From positions 868,001 through 932,000 of the forward strand of contig CAVZHO010000002.1 in NCBI GenBank assembly GCA_963775085.1: a stretch of DNA of 64,000 nucleotides, given 5' to 3'. The position numbers and the translations under genes are program-made. This document shows, in pieces, positions 37,883 through 47,482 of the stretch. The notes under the pieces are model-generated. The model saw nothing but the letters and a program-made list of their open reading frames with translations, ran no database searches and was not told where the DNA came from. This stretch comes from JAAFIP01 sp963775085 (lineage in GTDB: Bacteria > Pseudomonadota > Gammaproteobacteria > Burkholderiales > Burkholderiaceae_C). Every line of letters starts with the position of its first letter. Position 1 is the first letter of the stretch.

Positions 37883-39241
37883 ATGAACGCAAAAACTCGA
37901 GATGTATTGGTAGAGCGCAACGTAGTAGGGCGCAACGTAGTGGTGGTGGGCACCCAGTGGGGCGACGAAGGCAAAGGCAAGCTGGTCGACTGGCTCACCG
38001 AGTCGGCCCAGGGCGTGGTGCGCTTTCAGGGCGGCCACAATGCAGGCCACACGCTGGTGATCAACGGTGTCAAAACCGCGCTGCACCTTATTCCCAGCGG
38101 CATCATGCGCCCCGGAGTGAAGTGCTACATAGGCAACGGTGTGGTGCTGTCCGCCGCCAAGCTGTTTGAAGAAATCGAAGGCCTGGAAAAAGCCGGTGTG
38201 GAGGTGCGCAGCCGCCTGCGCATCAGCGAGGCCTGCCCGCTGATACTGCCCTTCCACGCCGCGCTGGACATCGCCCGCGAGGCCTTCCGCGAAAAGGGCG
38301 GCACGGCCAAAATTGGTACCACCGGGCGCGGCATTGGCCCCGCCTATGAAGACAAAATCGCCCGCCGCGCCCTGCGCGTGCAGGACCTGAAATACCCCGA
38401 GCGTTTTGCCGCCAAGCTGCGCGAGTTGCTGGACCTGCACAACCACATGCTCACCACCTTCCTGCATGCGCCCGCTATTGAATACGCAGCGGTGTACGAA
38501 GAAGCCATGCGCCATGCAGCCCTCATCAAACCGATGATTGCCGATGTCTCGCGCGAACTCAACGATGCCCACCGGCTTGGCTCCAACCTGCTGTTTGAAG
38601 GCGCGCAGGGCACGCTGCTGGACGTAGACCACGGCACCTACCCCTATGTGACCAGCAGCAACTGCGTGGCGGGCAACGCCGCCGCAGGCGCGGGCGTGGG
38701 CCCGGGCATGCTGCACTACATCTTGGGCATTACCAAGGCCTACTGCACCCGCGTCGGCGGCGGCCCCTTCCCCACCGAGCTGGACTGGGAAAAGCCCGGC
38801 ACCCCCGGCTACCACATGAGCACCATCGGCCAGGAAAAAGGTGTCACCACCGGCCGTAGCCGCCGCTGCGGCTGGTTTGACGCTGCCTTGCTCAAGCGCA
38901 GCGCGCAGGTCAATGGCCTGTCGGGCCTGTGCATCACCAAGCTGGATGTGCTGGACGGCATCAAAGAGCTGAGCATCTGTGTCGGCTACGAGCTGGACGG
39001 CCACATCACCGACATACTGCCCCTGGGCGCAGAAGAGATCGAGCGCTGCAAACCCATCTACGAAGTCATGGAAGGCTGGACAGACAGCACCGTAGGCGTG
39101 ACCGACTACGATAAGCTGCCCATCAACGCCCGCCTGTACTTGCAGCGCATCGCCAACGCCACCGGCGTGCCGATCCACATCGTGTCCACCAGCCCCGACC
39201 GCGAGCACACGATCATGATGAAACACCCGTTTTTGGCTTAG
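37883..39241 (+). CDS. purA: Adenylosuccinate synthase PurA
   Basis: A 452-residue enzyme that joins IMP and aspartate using GTP, the first step from IMP to AMP. The P-loop region GTQWGDEGKGKLVD is near residue 28, followed by GGHNAGHTLV, GTTGRGIGPAYEDK and the GTP-binding TRSRRCGWFD-type motif (GRSRRCGWFD). The N-terminus carries about 18 extra residues before the core. It is 33 bp downstream of hisZ. Confidence 0.97.
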   Translation: MNAKTRDVLVERNVVGRNVVVVGTQWGDEGKGKLVDWLTESAQGVVRFQGGHNAGHTLVINGVKTALHLIPSGIMRPGVKCYIGNGVVLSAAKLFEEIEGLEKAGVEVRSRLRISEACPLILPFHAALDIAREAFREKGGTAKIGTTGRGIGPAYEDKIARRALRVQDLKYPERFAAKLRELLDLHNHMLTTFLHAPAIEYAAVYEEAMRHAALIKPMIADVSRELNDAHRLGSNLLFEGAQGTLLDVDHGTYPYVTSSNCVAGNAAAGAGVGPGMLHYILGITKAYCTRVGGGPFPTELDWEKPGTPGYHMSTIGQEKGVTTGRSRRCGWFDAALLKRSAQVNGLSGLCITKLDVLDGIKELSICVGYELDGHITDILPLGAEEIERCKPIYEVMEGWTDSTVGVTDYDKLPINARLYLQRIANATGVPIHIVSTSPDREHTIMMKHPFLA

Positions 39242-39258
39242 GTTTTGTCATTTTTTAG

Positions 39259-39389
39259 ATAACGCAAAAAGCGCAAAAATTACGCCAAAAACGCCAAAAA
39301 CACCAAAAAATAAAATACAAAAATATCAAAAATTATGAAGTAGTATTTTTAGCGTTTTTTGGTTTTCATTTTTGCGCTTTTCGCGTTAC
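39259..39389. repeat. Long A/T-run inverted repeat (copy 2)
   Basis: ATAACGCAAAAAGCGC at the left mirrors TTTGCGC and GCGTTAC at the right, separated by A-rich and T-rich runs like the copy at 5681-5777. It lies between purA and the phosphoribosyltransferase gene and probably ends purA transcription. Confidence 0.75.
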
Positions 39390-39439
39390 CCACCCCCCAG
39401 AACCCTAGTCACCCCTTCCACCAACCCGAGACTACCAAC

Positions 39440-39964
39440 ATGCTCACCGAAGACGGCAAACACCTTTACGTCAGCTACGACGAATACCACAACCTCACCG
39501 AAAAACTGGCCATCAAAGTGCACCAGTCCGGCTGGCAGTTTGACACCATCCTGTGCCTGGCACGCGGTGGCATGCGGCCCGGCGACATCCTCTCGCGCAT
39601 CTTCAACAAGCCCCTGGCCATCATGTCCACCAGCTCGTACCGCGCCGAATCCGGCACCGTGCAAGGCCACCTGGATATTGCCCGCTACATCACCACGCCC
39701 AAGGGCGAGATCGCCGGCAAAGTGCTGCTGGTCGACGACCTGGCCGATACCGGCCATACCCTCAAAGCCGTTGTTGATTCCCTGCGCAATAACTACAAAC
39801 CCATCACCGAGCTACGCACCGCCGTCATCTGGACCAAGGGCGTGTCGTCCTTCCAGTGTGACTACTCGGTAGAGTACTTGCCCACCAATCCGTGGATTCA
39901 CCAGCCGTTTGAGGGCTACGACAGCCTGACGCCAGAGAAGCTGGTGGAGAAGTGGAAGGTGTAA
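39440..39964 (+). CDS. Purine-type phosphoribosyltransferase
   Basis: About 174 residues of the PRT fold. The PRPP-binding motif VLLVDDLADTGHTL is at about residue 95, and an ARGGMRPGDILSR segment precedes it. It is similar to bacterial Gpt/Hpt-like enzymes acting on guanine, xanthine or hypoxanthine; substrate preference is not clear. The ATG at 39440 is preferred, since the longer frame runs into the inverted repeat. It follows purA, so both belong to purine metabolism. Confidence 0.85.
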   Translation: MLTEDGKHLYVSYDEYHNLTEKLAIKVHQSGWQFDTILCLARGGMRPGDILSRIFNKPLAIMSTSSYRAESGTVQGHLDIARYITTPKGEIAGKVLLVDDLADTGHTLKAVVDSLRNNYKPITELRTAVIWTKGVSSFQCDYSVEYLPTNPWIHQPFEGYDSLTPEKLVEKWKV

Positions 39965-39990
39965 TCACCGCTTCACTCTGCCAGAAAAAA

Positions 39991-40012
39991 GGCCGCGATC
40001 TGCGGCCTTTTT
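39991..40012 (+). terminator. Rho-independent terminator after the phosphoribosyltransferase gene
   Basis: GGCCGC and GCGGCC arms with a short loop, preceded by AAAAAA and followed by TTTTT. It lies about 25 bp past the stop codon and could serve the minus-strand RTX gene as well. Confidence 0.85.
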
Positions 40013-40053
40013 GCATTTCTACTCTCGCCACATGGACTTCATGTTTTTGCAGA

Positions 40054-43000
40054 TCAGTTGTCTGGCCAAAAGTAAAAGTCAGCGCCAGTGATGGTGGTTG
40101 CGTCACCGATGCCTACAAGTCGAATCGAGTCAGCACCATAGGTGATGAGCGTATCGGCACCTACATCGGTAATGGTCAAAGCGCCACTTTGAATAGCTGT
40201 ATCAAGCAAATAGGACGCTGAAAAACCTAACCATGATAAATCCAGCAAGTCCTGGCCACCTGTGGGGTTGGCATCAAAGTCCGTTATTCGGTCTGTACCA
40301 AACCCCAGGGCAGAGAAAACAAAGGTATCGTTGCCCGTTCCACCCGTCAGGATATCGTTGCCAGCGCCACCATCCAGCATGTCGTTACCTGCGCCGCCCG
40401 ATAGCGTATTGATGGCCGCGTTACCCGAGATGAGGTTATCCAGGGCGTTGCCGATGCCGTTGATCGCATTCGATCCGGTCAGAACCAGATTCTCTATGTT
40501 GTTGCCCAAGGTGTAAGTGATGCTGCTGCTCACGGTATCGATGCCCTGGTTCAAACTCTCGGTGACGATGTCGCCCACGTTGTCCAGCACATAGGTATCG
40601 TTACCCACCCCACCACTCATGGTGTCAGCACCAGCGCCTCCGTTCAAGGTGTCGTTGCCCGCATTACCCGTCAGAATGTTCCTGCCCGCGTTACCCAGCA
40701 GGATATTGTCACTGGCATTGCCGATGCCGTTGAGGGCCGCTGTACCAGTCAAGGTGAGATTTTCCACGTTGGCTGCCAGCGTGTAGGTTACGCTGCTGGT
40801 CACCGTGTCGATGCCTTCACCTGCGAGTTCAGTGACCACATCACCGGCATTGTCCACCGCATAGCTGTCGTCGCCCGTGCCACCCAGCATTCTGTCCGCG
40901 CCCGCACCCCCATTCAGGGAATCGTTACCTTCTGCACCGGTCAGGGTGTTGATGGCGCTGTTGCCGGTGATCACGTTGTCCAGTGCATTGCCGGTGCCGT
41001 TGATCGCGGCGGTGCCTGTCAGTATCAGCGTCTCGATGTTGGCACCCAAGCTATACGTCACGCTGCTGCTGATGCTGTCGATGCCTTCGTTGGCGTTTTC
41101 CGTCACGACATCCAGGGCGTTGTCTACCACGTAGCTGTCGTTGCCCAGGCCGCCCGCCATGGTGTCGGCACCCGTGCCGCCATTGAGCAGGTTGTTGCCG
41201 CTGTTGCCTGTGAGCTGGTTAGCCAGCGCATTGCCCGTGCCATTGAGTGCCGCGATGCCGGTGAGCGTGAGGTTTTCCAGGTTGGTGCCCAAGGTATACG
41301 TCATACTGCTGCTGACGCTGTCGATGCCCGCGTTGGCCGCCTCGGTCACAATGTCGCCCGCGCTATCTACCACATAGCTGTCGTTGCCAGTGCCACCCAC
41401 CATGCTGTCAGCCCCAGCGCCACCATCCAGGGTGTCGTTGCCTGCACCACCGCTCAAGGTGTTGATGCCGCTATTACCTATCAGGATATTGTCCAGCGCA
41501 TTGCCAGTGCCGTTGATGGCGGCGGTGCCGGTCAACGTCAGGTTTTCCAGGTTGGCACCCAGCGTATAGGCCATCTGGCTGTTGACGGTGTCGGTCCCTG
41601 CATTGAGAGCCTCAGTGACGACATCGCCCAGGGTATCTACGATATACAGGTCGTTGCCCGTACCGCCTACCAAGGTATCGGCACCCGCACCCCCGTTCAA
41701 GGTGTCGTTACCAGCGCCGCCGTTCAGGATGTTGTTGGCGCTATTGCCCGTCAATACGTTGTCCAGCTCGTTGCCGGTGCCGTTGATGGCAGCGGTGCCG
41801 ATAAGAGTGAGGTTCTCCAGGTTGGCACCCAAGGTGTAGCTGGCCAGGTCACTGATGACGGTGTCTGTCCCTTCATCCAGGCTCTCCACTATCGTGTCCT
41901 GGCTATCGAGCACATAGGTGTCGTCTCCCAGGCCACCGGCCAGCGTATCGATACCCGACCCACCATTGAGGATGTCGTTGCCTGCCCCACCGTCCAGAAA
42001 GTCGTCACCCGCACCCCCTGCCATGCTGTCGTTGCCATCGAATGCAACCAGCTGATCGTTACCTTCCAGTCCGTCCATGATGTCGTTGCCGTCAGAGCCA
42101 AACAACAGGTCATTCCCCGCCGTCGGCGAATAGGTCATGGCCAGCAGGGTGGGTAGATCCCAGACCGTTCCGTTGGCAAAGCGCACCTCACTCAATCCGG
42201 TGGGGGTGTAGGGATTGATGAAATCCCGGACCGTTATACAGTCCGTATCACCGTTGATGCTAAGTTCCAGGTCGTAATAACCGTAGTTCGCACCAGCCGC
42301 TAGGGCCATGCGGTTGTCCTGCGGAGGGGCCCATATCAGGGTAACCGTCACATCCGAGGGGTTGATTCCAGTTAAAAACTGGATTACATCCGCATTGGTG
42401 CCCGCCACGCCGCTGGTGTCAGAGGTAAATATTACATCGCAACCATCACCCAGGCCAAAAACAAAAGTGTCGTTACCTGCTCCACCTGTTAGGGTATCGT
42501 TACCTGCACCCCCAGTGATCGTGTCGTTGCCTGCTCCGGCATCTATCGTGTCATTGCCAGCTCCACCATCAATAATGTCGTCAGCCAAGGTGCCCACAAT
42601 TCGATCATGATTGATCGTGGTCAGTACTACAGCGGTCTCAATGCTGGCTGCATTCCAGATGGTGCCATCGGTAAAAGTGATTTGGGTGTTTAAGGCGATA
42701 TCGGGGTTGGAGAAATAGTCTTCAATCACGATGCGATCATTGGTGCCAGCGATATGCAAGACCAGATCGGTGCCAAGCGGGTGGCGCTCGGCAATCACAT
42801 CCAACGGATTGACACCCGCTTTGAATTCATAGGTATCGGTGCCAGAAACCACGTTGCCCCAGTTGTGAACGATGTCACTGCCATCTCCCAGTCCGAAACG
42901 GATGGTGTCATTCCCTGTTCCTGAGAGCAGCACATCATCACCTGCACCGCCATCCAACACATCGTCGCCAGCGCCACTGACAAGCTGGTCGTTACCATCA

Positions 43001-43362
43001 CCTCCCAATAGGGTGTTGTTACCCTCGGTGTCGCCCAAATAGTCATCACCTGCACCCGCATCCAGAATATCGTCACCTTGCAAGCCTTGCAAGGTGTCGT
43101 TGCCATCACCGCCGTCCAGGATGTCATCACCAGTGCCACCCACTATGAAGTCATTGCCCAAGCCACCAATCAAAATATTATTGCCAAGTGATCCGTCAAA
43201 ATAATAACCCGCATAAAGCCGGTCATCGCCCGCACCGCCGTCAATCATGTTGTTTCCTGCGCCGCCATGAATTTCATCATTGCCGTCGCCTCCATCTATC
43301 GTGTCATCGCTTGCATCGCCGATCAAAACGTCATCATTGGTTGTTCCGAAAATAATTGCCAT
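40054..43362 (-). CDS. RTX (hemolysin-type calcium-binding) repeat protein
   Basis: An 1102-residue secreted-type protein without an N-terminal signal. GGxGxDxLx nonapeptide repeats start almost at residue 10 and recur throughout. The C-terminal half has six larger modules of 81-90 residues, each with a NLENLTLTG segment, an INGTGN turn and an RTX block. The last 60 residues lack repeats and probably hold the type I secretion signal. It should bind Ca2+ outside the cell; a catalytic or adhesive domain was not recognised. No type I secretion genes are in the window. Confidence 0.92.
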   Translation of the reverse strand: MAIIFGTTNDDVLIGDASDDTIDGGDGNDEIHGGAGNNMIDGGAGDDRLYAGYYFDGSLGNNILIGGLGNDFIVGGTGDDILDGGDGNDTLQGLQGDDILDAGAGDDYLGDTEGNNTLLGGDGNDQLVSGAGDDVLDGGAGDDVLLSGTGNDTIRFGLGDGSDIVHNWGNVVSGTDTYEFKAGVNPLDVIAERHPLGTDLVLHIAGTNDRIVIEDYFSNPDIALNTQITFTDGTIWNAASIETAVVLTTINHDRIVGTLADDIIDGGAGNDTIDAGAGNDTITGGAGNDTLTGGAGNDTFVFGLGDGCDVIFTSDTSGVAGTNADVIQFLTGINPSDVTVTLIWAPPQDNRMALAAGANYGYYDLELSINGDTDCITVRDFINPYTPTGLSEVRFANGTVWDLPTLLAMTYSPTAGNDLLFGSDGNDIMDGLEGNDQLVAFDGNDSMAGGAGDDFLDGGAGNDILNGGSGIDTLAGGLGDDTYVLDSQDTIVESLDEGTDTVISDLASYTLGANLENLTLIGTAAINGTGNELDNVLTGNSANNILNGGAGNDTLNGGAGADTLVGGTGNDLYIVDTLGDVVTEALNAGTDTVNSQMAYTLGANLENLTLTGTAAINGTGNALDNILIGNSGINTLSGGAGNDTLDGGAGADSMVGGTGNDSYVVDSAGDIVTEAANAGIDSVSSSMTYTLGTNLENLTLTGIAALNGTGNALANQLTGNSGNNLLNGGTGADTMAGGLGNDSYVVDNALDVVTENANEGIDSISSSVTYSLGANIETLILTGTAAINGTGNALDNVITGNSAINTLTGAEGNDSLNGGAGADRMLGGTGDDSYAVDNAGDVVTELAGEGIDTVTSSVTYTLAANVENLTLTGTAALNGIGNASDNILLGNAGRNILTGNAGNDTLNGGAGADTMSGGVGNDTYVLDNVGDIVTESLNQGIDTVSSSITYTLGNNIENLVLTGSNAINGIGNALDNLISGNAAINTLSGGAGNDMLDGGAGNDILTGGTGNDTFVFSALGFGTDRITDFDANPTGGQDLLDLSWLGFSASYLLDTAIQSGALTITDVGADTLITYGADSIRLVGIGDATTITGADFYFWPDN

Positions 43363-43733
43363 AGCATCCTTTGGTTGAAAGTATTTCTTGGTTCAACGTG
43401 ACACGGATGTGGTGTTGAACTATGAGGAGCGTATGGCAGTGATCGCGCTGGAAATGGTGCAGCCCTGACAGTTTTTACACTGGAACTTTCTGGCGAGATT
43501 GGGATGCGAAATTACTGTTGTGGAAGTCACACTTTGGATGCCAAAAAGCGTGCCAAAAGTCACAATCTTCCCGTGGGAGGCTACAGTTACTGGGCAGCGT
43601 CGGCAAGATGGACGATGTGAAAGCGCTGGATATGCTGTACGTGGAACCACACGTGCGTCCGTATGGACGGCAGGTGATTAGGCAGGATTTGCGTTACGGC
43701 CACTTCAGTGATGCGGTGGCCCGTACGCCGCCA
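43363..43733. other. Intergenic region upstream of the RTX gene
   Basis: 371 bp between the DUF11-type gene and the RTX gene, both on the minus strand. It should contain the RTX promoter. A plus-strand frame crosses it but shows no recognisable family, and no clear terminator or operator was seen. Confidence 0.5.
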
Positions 43734-46338
43734 TTACAGGCCGGTGGCGATCACATTGCAGGTGAGCGTGAAGGTCACACTGCTGACCGGAGGAAACGTG
43801 GGGATGAATAGCCCTCCGCCTGTGGTGAAGGTGGCGACCGATAGCGCAGCGGGGCACACCGCACCACCAGCGGGCACACAAATGGGGTCTGTATTGCAAG
43901 CTAGGCCAGTTGATGGCAAGTCGCGCACCAAGGCGTTGTCGGCGCTTGATGGCCCGCCGTTGCTGGCCACAATGGTGTAGGTAGTAGATTCACCAGAGAC
44001 CACGCTGGACACCCCGTTGGTTTTACTGATGGATAGCAACGCGGCCCGTACCAGCGTGGCACTTGCGGCAGCCGTGTTATTGGCGTTGTTGCTGTCCGGC
44101 GTGGATGAAGTTACCACGCCGCTGAAGGTTTGCGCGCTGGTGCTGGAAGGTGGCACGAAATAGACCACCGAGGTCGTCGTGATGCCACCATTGGCCAGGC
44201 TACCCACCGTGATGGTCTGCGTGCTGCCGTTGGGCAGAGTTATTACCGCGCTGACAGTATCGGCCGTACTCGGCCCATTGTTGGTGATGGTGACGGTGGC
44301 AGTGAGGGTTTGGCCCGCCGTGCCTGTGGGCGGCAGCGTGATGCCGATGCTGACATCGGTCCCAGGTGGACTCACGGTGCCGGTGGCAGTAGTGTCGGCG
44401 CTGTTGCTGTCGTTGGTCGCCGTGGTGGTGGCGGTGATCAGGACGGCACTGCTCGGCTGGTTAAAGCTGATACTGGCGCTGATGGTGCTGCCGCTGGTGA
44501 AGCTGGCAGGCATGGCGCTGGCGAAGGTGACGATGCCGGTGACGCTGTTGTAGACCCCGCTGCCCAACACCGGGCTGGTGATGACTACGCCGGTCAGGCC
44601 GGGGCTCAAGCGCAGTGTGGCTGTCGCACCAACTGCGGCATTAGGACCTGCGTTTCCAAAACTGACTGTGCCGTTGACCACGCTGCCCACGGCAGCATTG
44701 GCCGGTAGCGCTACACTGGCGGCCATATCGGCGGGCTGGCCGATGGTAGCAGTGACGGTGGAGGAGGTGCTCGCCACCGCAGCCGTCACCACATCCGTGC
44801 CAGCAAATATGGCCACGTTGGGCACCTGGGTGCCGTTGGCAAGCCCGGTGGCCAATTTGACATCGAAGGTGAATTCCCCGCCGCGCAGGGCACCAAGGCG
44901 GCCGGCCAAGACGTTTGGCAGCGAAGCCGCCGTAAACGTGACCAATGCGCTGGCAGCCGGGCAGGCGGTGGTACCAGCACTGACGCTCGCAATAGTGACT
45001 CCATTGGAGGTATTTGACAGGGTAGGCGTGGCCACCGCGCAGCCCACGGTGGCAACACCAGCGGGCAACCGGTCGGTCATCGACGTGATGTTGATGGGCA
45101 GGTTACCCAGGTTCATATAGCGGATGCGGTAGGTGAGGGTTGCTCCGGCTGGCACCACGCCACCACCGTAGGGAACGCCATTCACGCTGGTAATTTCTTT
45201 CAGCACGTAGAGTGAAGCCGTCTGCGCCACTGTGGGGCCAAAATAGCGCCAGGGATTGTCTTTGGATCCGCTGCCCCAGTTATCGCTTCCCGTTGCTTCA
45301 AAATTGGCGACAACTCCATTAGTTGCCGACATTACCGTGGTGTCCAGCCGAACCCGAATTTTCACGAATACAGTTTCATTGAGAAGGTGGAACCCGTCAG
45401 ACCAGCGTACCGCGTTGGTTGTGCCCACCAGCGGACTGCCATCGCTGAGGGCAAGGCCCAGCGCCGATGCGTCGAGTACCGTGGGTGTGTCCAGCGGGCC
45501 TACGGCCGTTGCCGGTCCGTCGCTGATGTCGGCAATGACCGCGCCCGAATACTGAATGCGCTGCCAGGGGCCCACGGCGCCGGTGTTGTCCCGTGTGTAG
45601 CCCGTTTGTGGCCCGGCCACTGCAGAGCCCGCCCCAAATGGGGGTACCCCTTGCCCGTCACTGTTGATGACTGGGGCGGCGGAAGTGGGCGATGGATTTA
45701 CGGGAACCGATCCCAGCGCACCAGAGGCACCGAAGGCGTTGACCTGGTTGGCATCCCAAAGGTTGAAGGCATCAATACTGTTGTAAAAAGTGTCGTCGAC
45801 GTTGTAGCCGTTTGAGGTTGCCGCCGTGCCGTTGGGATTGCCGATGGGGCCGCGGGCAATATTGCTGCCGTCCGCAGTAAACAGCCGGGTGCGCGGATCG
45901 ATCGAATAGAACAAGCCGGTGTCGCCATACACATCGTTTTCACGGCCGTCCAAAACCCCGATAAACGGCGCACCAAACGGAAATTTGCTGTCCGCGCGCG
46001 CCCCAGCCGTTGTTAGCCCGCCCGCCCGGGCCTGGCGAGCGTGTGGTCGTACCGGTAGCATCAGTGACAAACGAGGCCCCCAGCACCGTCAAGCCCGGTG
46101 CCGGATAGGCAGTAAAGTACACGCCAGGACCACCGGCTGCGTTTGCAACCGTTGCGCGCAGCACAAACTCCACAATATCCCCGGCCTGCCCACCCGGCAC
46201 CCGCGCCGGGTTGGTGAGCAGGGCGATGGATGCCGGCGTCAGGCTCGTGCGCATGTTGGTCATGTAAATGCCATCTGCCTGCGCCACGCCAGCCAAGCCC
46301 AGCAAGCCCAACCCCAACGACCAAAGTAGCTTCTTCAT
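43734..46338 (-). pseudogene. DUF11-repeat surface protein, one frameshift
   Basis: An exported protein of about 865 residues. The first part has a signal peptide (LLWSLGLGLLGLAGVAQA) and then reads to about 46020, where the frame changes in a GCGCGCG run; the rest continues from ADSKFPFGAPFIG. Its C-terminal half contains DUF11-type beta-sandwich repeats (TVTITNNGPSTADTVSA and others). Such proteins are large cell-surface or extracellular proteins. The frameshift is in a GC dinucleotide repeat, so slippage or sequencing error is possible. Its 3' end has no obvious sorting signal. The RTX gene lies downstream on the same strand. Confidence 0.75.
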
Positions 46339-46670
46339 AGTGCGCCCAACCATTACTGTGCAGGGATTTGACCGGGCGATCGAATTCCTAAATCGGCATG
46401 AAGACAGGGAGCAGGAGCAGGCGCTTTAGTCTGAGTAAACACATTTTTTTGCATATTAATTCCAAAGTTCAACTTTGAAAGAATATTGCATCAGTCGTGC
46501 TGGTTGAGTCCTACCCCTGTCAACTCTTACAGAACTATCGCTTACGACTTGGCTTTTTGAATTTTTTTGGCCATTCCCCATTACAAGTATTTCCATGGCA
46601 GGCACGGCCTGGTACAGCCTCTAGTGAGGCGTGCACAAAAAAACTTCTGTCTAACGGGGGACTTGAAACT
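46339..46670. other. Intergenic region between the DUF11-type and luxR-like genes
   Basis: 332 bp 5' of the DUF11-type gene and 3' of the luxR-type gene, both on the minus strand. AT-rich around 46440-46500. The DUF11 gene's promoter should be here; no confident motif was found. Confidence 0.5.
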
Positions 46671-47345
46671 TTACATGCAACCAAGCAAGATGGCACGCTG
46701 GATCGCCGCAACTTTGGTGTCTACTTTGAGTTTGGCCATGGCATTGGTGATGTGGAAATTAACGGTTCTCTCGGAACAATCAATTTTTGCTGCGGTTTCG
46801 CGTGCCGTCAGGCCGTCAAAAGCCATCTTGAGGCACTGCAATTCACGCGGGCTCAAGGGTGAAACCAGGTCAGCCAACTTTTTCTTCAGCTCGGGCCACA
46901 GGTTCAGGGCCGACCAGGCCACCATGCTTGGTTCGTTGCGGGCTTGCCAGTGCTTGGTGCTAAATAAATAGCACTCAAAGGCCCGGTGATCTGGCAATTC
47001 AAAGGCCACCCGCACAAAACTCCGGAAGCCCGAAGCCTGCCAATAGTTACGCCAGCCAATGCCGACGCTCTGGCTGTCTACGGCCAGGGTTTGCCACACC
47101 ACCAAAGGCGCACGAGATTCCGACCATTCGTCAGAAAAGTCGATACTTTTCGCCAGTTGCAGGGCTGCTTCGCGCAGGCGGGGCGGATGCACGGCGATGG
47201 CATGGCGCACTTTATCGGTGCTGTAGATGTCAGGCGCCAAAACCACGATGCCCTGCACATCGAACTCTTTCAGCGCCCAAAGCCAGTCGACGAAGCTGTC
47301 GTCGAGCTCCATATTGTCAAAATTTAGAGGTAAGCTAGTGAGCAT
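46671..47345 (-). CDS. LuxR-type transcriptional regulator
   Basis: A 224-residue protein with a C-terminal GerE/LuxR helix-turn-helix (LSPRELQCLKMAFDGLTARE, then CSERTVNFHITNAMAKL). The N-terminal 150 residues have the length of a LuxR ligand domain, but I do not see the usual acyl-homoserine-lactone-binding residues in order. No luxI is nearby. It is divergent from the first CqsS/LqsS-type kinase gene, 137 bp away, and a damaged paralogue lies beside the second kinase. This suggests it acts in the same signalling system. Which signal it senses, if any, is unknown. Confidence 0.87.
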   Translation of the reverse strand: MLTSLPLNFDNMELDDSFVDWLWALKEFDVQGIVVLAPDIYSTDKVRHAIAVHPPRLREAALQLAKSIDFSDEWSESRAPLVVWQTLAVDSQSVGIGWRNYWQASGFRSFVRVAFELPDHRAFECYLFSTKHWQARNEPSMVAWSALNLWPELKKKLADLVSPLSPRELQCLKMAFDGLTARETAAKIDCSERTVNFHITNAMAKLKVDTKVAAIQRAILLGCM

Positions 47346-47482
47346 GTACGCATGGTAACGGATTACTGCTTGCTAAATGCCTACATATCGGCGCGGCATG
47401 TTAAAAGCGCAGACTGACAAGCTAATTTTGCTACAAAGCGTATCTTGTTTTACCTTCCCCGACCGTGCTAAAAATACCCTCC

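Noticed and set aside
40262..42610. A series of plus-strand frames with regularly repeated sequence
   Set aside because: They are antisense to the RTX modules, and the regular spacing comes from the protein repeats.
40430..43300. Regularly spaced repeats resembling a CRISPR array
   Set aside because: The repeats are coding RTX nonapeptide units with variable sequence, no constant spacers and no cas genes.
43518..43811. Plus-strand frame 3' of the DUF11 gene
   Set aside because: It overlaps the 3' end of the DUF11 gene on the other strand and no family could be recognised.
46497..47327. Plus-strand frames over the luxR-type gene
   Set aside because: They are antisense to a gene with a clear LuxR helix-turn-helix.
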